From Salinimonas iocasae (GTDB lineage Bacteria > Pseudomonadota > Gammaproteobacteria > Enterobacterales > Alteromonadaceae): a stretch of DNA of 64,000 nucleotides. Location of the stretch: positions 1,504,001 to 1,568,000 of the forward strand of contig NZ_CP039852.1 of assembly GCF_006228385.1 (NCBI RefSeq). The letters run 5' to 3'. A program made the position numbers and the translations under genes. Under the pieces are notes generated by a model. It saw only the letters and a list, made by a program, of their open reading frames with translations, searched no databases and was not told the DNA's origin. Position 1 is the first letter of the stretch; every line of letters starts with the position of its first letter. Shown here in pieces: positions 62,473-64,000 of the stretch.

Positions 62473-62503
62473 AAAAACCACTGAAGTCCTCAGTGGTTTT
62501 TTT
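62473..62503 (+). terminator. Terminator of the DUF2750 gene
   Basis: AAAAACCACTGA-AGTCC-TCAGTGGTTTTTTT, 20 bases past the stop, with seven T. Confidence 0.93.
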
Positions 62504-62608
62504 GTTTATGGTGCAAGGTCTTTGACTTTTTGCATCACTGCCAAGGCTGATCTTTTGCTTCCGAGAACCCGTTTACTACTTTTAATACAACAGGATAATG
62601 GAGCAATT

Positions 62609-62851
62609 ATGTATACAGAACAGCCAACAATGGCAGACTTATTCACCCAGTTGGGACTTGATTCCAGCGAAGAGGGGATGGATGCATTTATTGAAGAGCA
62701 TAAAGGCATGAATCAAAGCCGGCATATCGAAGAAGCGCCATTCTGGAACGATTCTCAGGCTGCGTTTCTTAAACAGGCCATTGATGAAGACGCGCAGTGG
62801 GTGGTGGTAATCGACGAGTTGAACGCCCAGCTGCATCATGATCACGCCTGA
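62609..62851 (+). CDS. DUF2789-family protein
   Basis: 80-residue acidic helical protein: MADLFTQLGLDSSEEGMDAFIEEHKGM...APFWNDSQAAFLKQAIDEDAQWVVVIDELNAQLHHDHA fits DUF2789. I start at ATG 62609 because GGAG is six bases upstream; an open frame reaching back to 62456 crosses the previous terminator and is not coding. Function unknown. Confidence 0.85.
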   Translation: MYTEQPTMADLFTQLGLDSSEEGMDAFIEEHKGMNQSRHIEEAPFWNDSQAAFLKQAIDEDAQWVVVIDELNAQLHHDHA

Positions 62852-63013
62852 TAAAAGCCACGCCTTTACGCGATTGATAACGGTAGATTCACGATGAATT
62901 TACCGTTGCAACAAATTTACACATTTTAACGATTGGTTTTTTACCGTTTAGACTGGGCGCTTAACACATTACAGGGTAGTATCTTTGGGACGACACTCGA
63001 ATAAGGAACTGTA

Positions 63014-64000
63014 ATGTCTAAAAAAATAAGCTATCTGGCTGGTGCAATACTTCTTGCCAGCACAGGCAGCACATTCGCCAAAGAAGGCATGTTTACGCCT
63101 GAACAGCTTCCCCAGATAAGCGCAGATCTGAAAAAGACCGGCTTAGAAATTTCCCCCGAATCATTAAGCGACCTGACTGACTTCCCTATGGGCGCTATTG
63201 TCTCTCTGGGCGGCTGCTCAGCATCATTTGTATCGGATAAAGGACTGGCGGTAACCAATCACCACTGTGCCCGGGGCTCTGTTCAGTACAATTCTACTGC
63301 TGAAAATAATTATCTGAAGAATGGCTTTCTGGCGAAAAAGATAGGTGACGAATTACCTGCCGCACCAGGAACCCGGATGTATGTAACCGTTGAGTTTTCG
63401 GATGTGACGGACAAAATCCTCGGCAAACTTGATGAGAGCGTGACCGGGCGGGAGCGTTTTGATGCTATCGTTGATATGCAAAAGCAACTGATTCAGGAGT
63501 GCGAGGCCGAGCCGGGCTATCGTTGTTCAGTACCGTCTTTCTATAATGGAAAAGAGTACAAGCTGATTAAACAGCTGGAGATACAGGATGTTCGTATTGC
63601 CTATGCGCCTGCAGACTCAGTAGGTAAATATGGCGGTGATATTGATAACTGGATGTGGCCGCGCCACACTGGCGATTTCTCCTTTTACCGGGCTTATGTG
63701 GGTAAAGATGGCAAACCTGCAGAGTATGCCGAGGACAATGTGCCGTATCAGCCTGAGCATGTGCTCAAAGTATCTGCTGCCGGCCTGAAGGACGGCGACT
63801 TTGTGATGGCGGCGGGTTATCCTGGCTCCACAGACCGGTATGCCAGACTGGTAGCGGTAAAACACACCTTTAACTGGTTATATCCCACTTATATCGATTT
63901 AATCGAAACCTGGATTGATACCATTGAGAAAGCCGCGCCCGAAGGCAGCGATGCGCGTATCAAGTATGAGTCTACACTTGCCGGACTGAATAACTTCCTG
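63014..64000 (+). CDS. S46-family dipeptidyl-peptidase (3' end outside window)
   Basis: Exported serine peptidase of the DPP7/DPP11 type, at least 329 residues here of about 700. Signal peptide MSKKISYLAGAILLASTGSTFA-KEG; the chymotrypsin-like catalytic His is in AVTNHHCARGS, and the second triad region with the Asp is in GGDIDNWMWPRHTGDFSFYR. The serine lies beyond the window. Such enzymes remove dipeptides from peptide N-termini in the periplasm of asaccharolytic and marine bacteria. AAGGA precedes the ATG by 6 bases. Confidence 0.93.
   Translation, partial: MSKKISYLAGAILLASTGSTFAKEGMFTPEQLPQISADLKKTGLEISPESLSDLTDFPMGAIVSLGGCSASFVSDKGLAVTNHHCARGSVQYNSTAENNYLKNGFLAKKIGDELPAAPGTRMYVTVEFSDVTDKILGKLDESVTGRERFDAIVDMQKQLIQECEAEPGYRCSVPSFYNGKEYKLIKQLEIQDVRIAYAPADSVGKYGGDIDNWMWPRHTGDFSFYRAYVGKDGKPAEYAEDNVPYQPEHVLKVSAAGLKDGDFVMAAGYPGSTDRYARLVAVKHTFNWLYPTYIDLIETWIDTIEKAAPEGSDARIKYESTLAGLNNFL

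Noticed and set aside
1..64000. CRISPR arrays, prophage, insertion sequences, rRNA
   Set aside because: Looked for regular repeats with spacers, transposases, integrases and rRNA signatures; none found.

Overview
The window reads as ordinary chromosome of a marine gammaproteobacterium of the Alteromonadales type. This rests on gene content and order: gloB next to a yafS-like methyltransferase, ppiB-lpxH divergent from cysS, metG divergent from apbC, and hdfR next to maoP are gammaproteobacterial arrangements, while an S46 peptidase, a BCCT carrier, DUF3360, DUF2789 and a PEP-CTERM-like protein fit a marine relative. I name no genus. No phage, insertion sequence, CRISPR array or rRNA is visible. 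There is one tRNA, tRNA-Pro(GGG).

Layout. 1-2.5 kb: 3' truncated multidomain membrane protein (SDR, SPW repeats, VKOR-like). 2.6-16.8 kb: housekeeping (miaE, lpxH, ppiB, cysS, an ICMT-like protein, a voltage-sensor-like protein, mltD, gloB, metG, apbC, dcd). 16.9-21.5 kb: tRNA-Pro, an AT-rich spacer, a BCCT carrier, a PEP-CTERM-like protein and a DUF3360 carrier. 21.7-35.4 kb: sbcDC, fadL, an HxlR regulator, glpK, asd, a PagL-like deacylase, a diguanylate cyclase, a CurA-like reductase and a FrnE-like DsbA protein. 35.7-47.4 kb: many small envelope or stress proteins (double BON protein, 56-aa orphan, MlaA plus an RND/MMPL exporter, DUF1328 and an acidic lipoprotein, a YfbR-like phosphohydrolase, DUF2383, and a yqjD/yqjE/yqjK-like operon ending in a lipoprotein). 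47.5-53.2 kb: a five-gene signalling operon headed by an NtrC-family sigma-54 activator. 53.3-64 kb: ExoD, an EAL protein, a LysR regulator, a rhodanese/ArsR pair, fumC, a PRC-barrel protein, maoP, a 54-aa orphan, hdfR, DUF2750, DUF2789 and an S46 peptidase cut by the window end.

The most interesting signal is regulatory. Five transcription units between 38 and 53.4 kb (BON; DUF1328 plus lipoprotein; DUF2383; the DUF883/YqjE-like operon; ExoD) have a match to the sigma-54 -24/-12 element at a sensible distance from the start codon and in the right orientation. They sit beside an operon encoding a sigma-54 enhancer-binding response regulator, two histidine kinases, a receiver-only protein and a 75-residue protein that looks like a lone histidine-kinase dimerisation helix. 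I infer a local sigma-54 envelope-stress regulon. It is a hypothesis from sequence alone.

Several genes absent from a 60-residue ORF cut-off are described here: DUF1328 (58 aa), a 56-aa orphan with its own terminator, and a 54-aa charged protein between maoP and hdfR. The two genes running off the window edges are also included.
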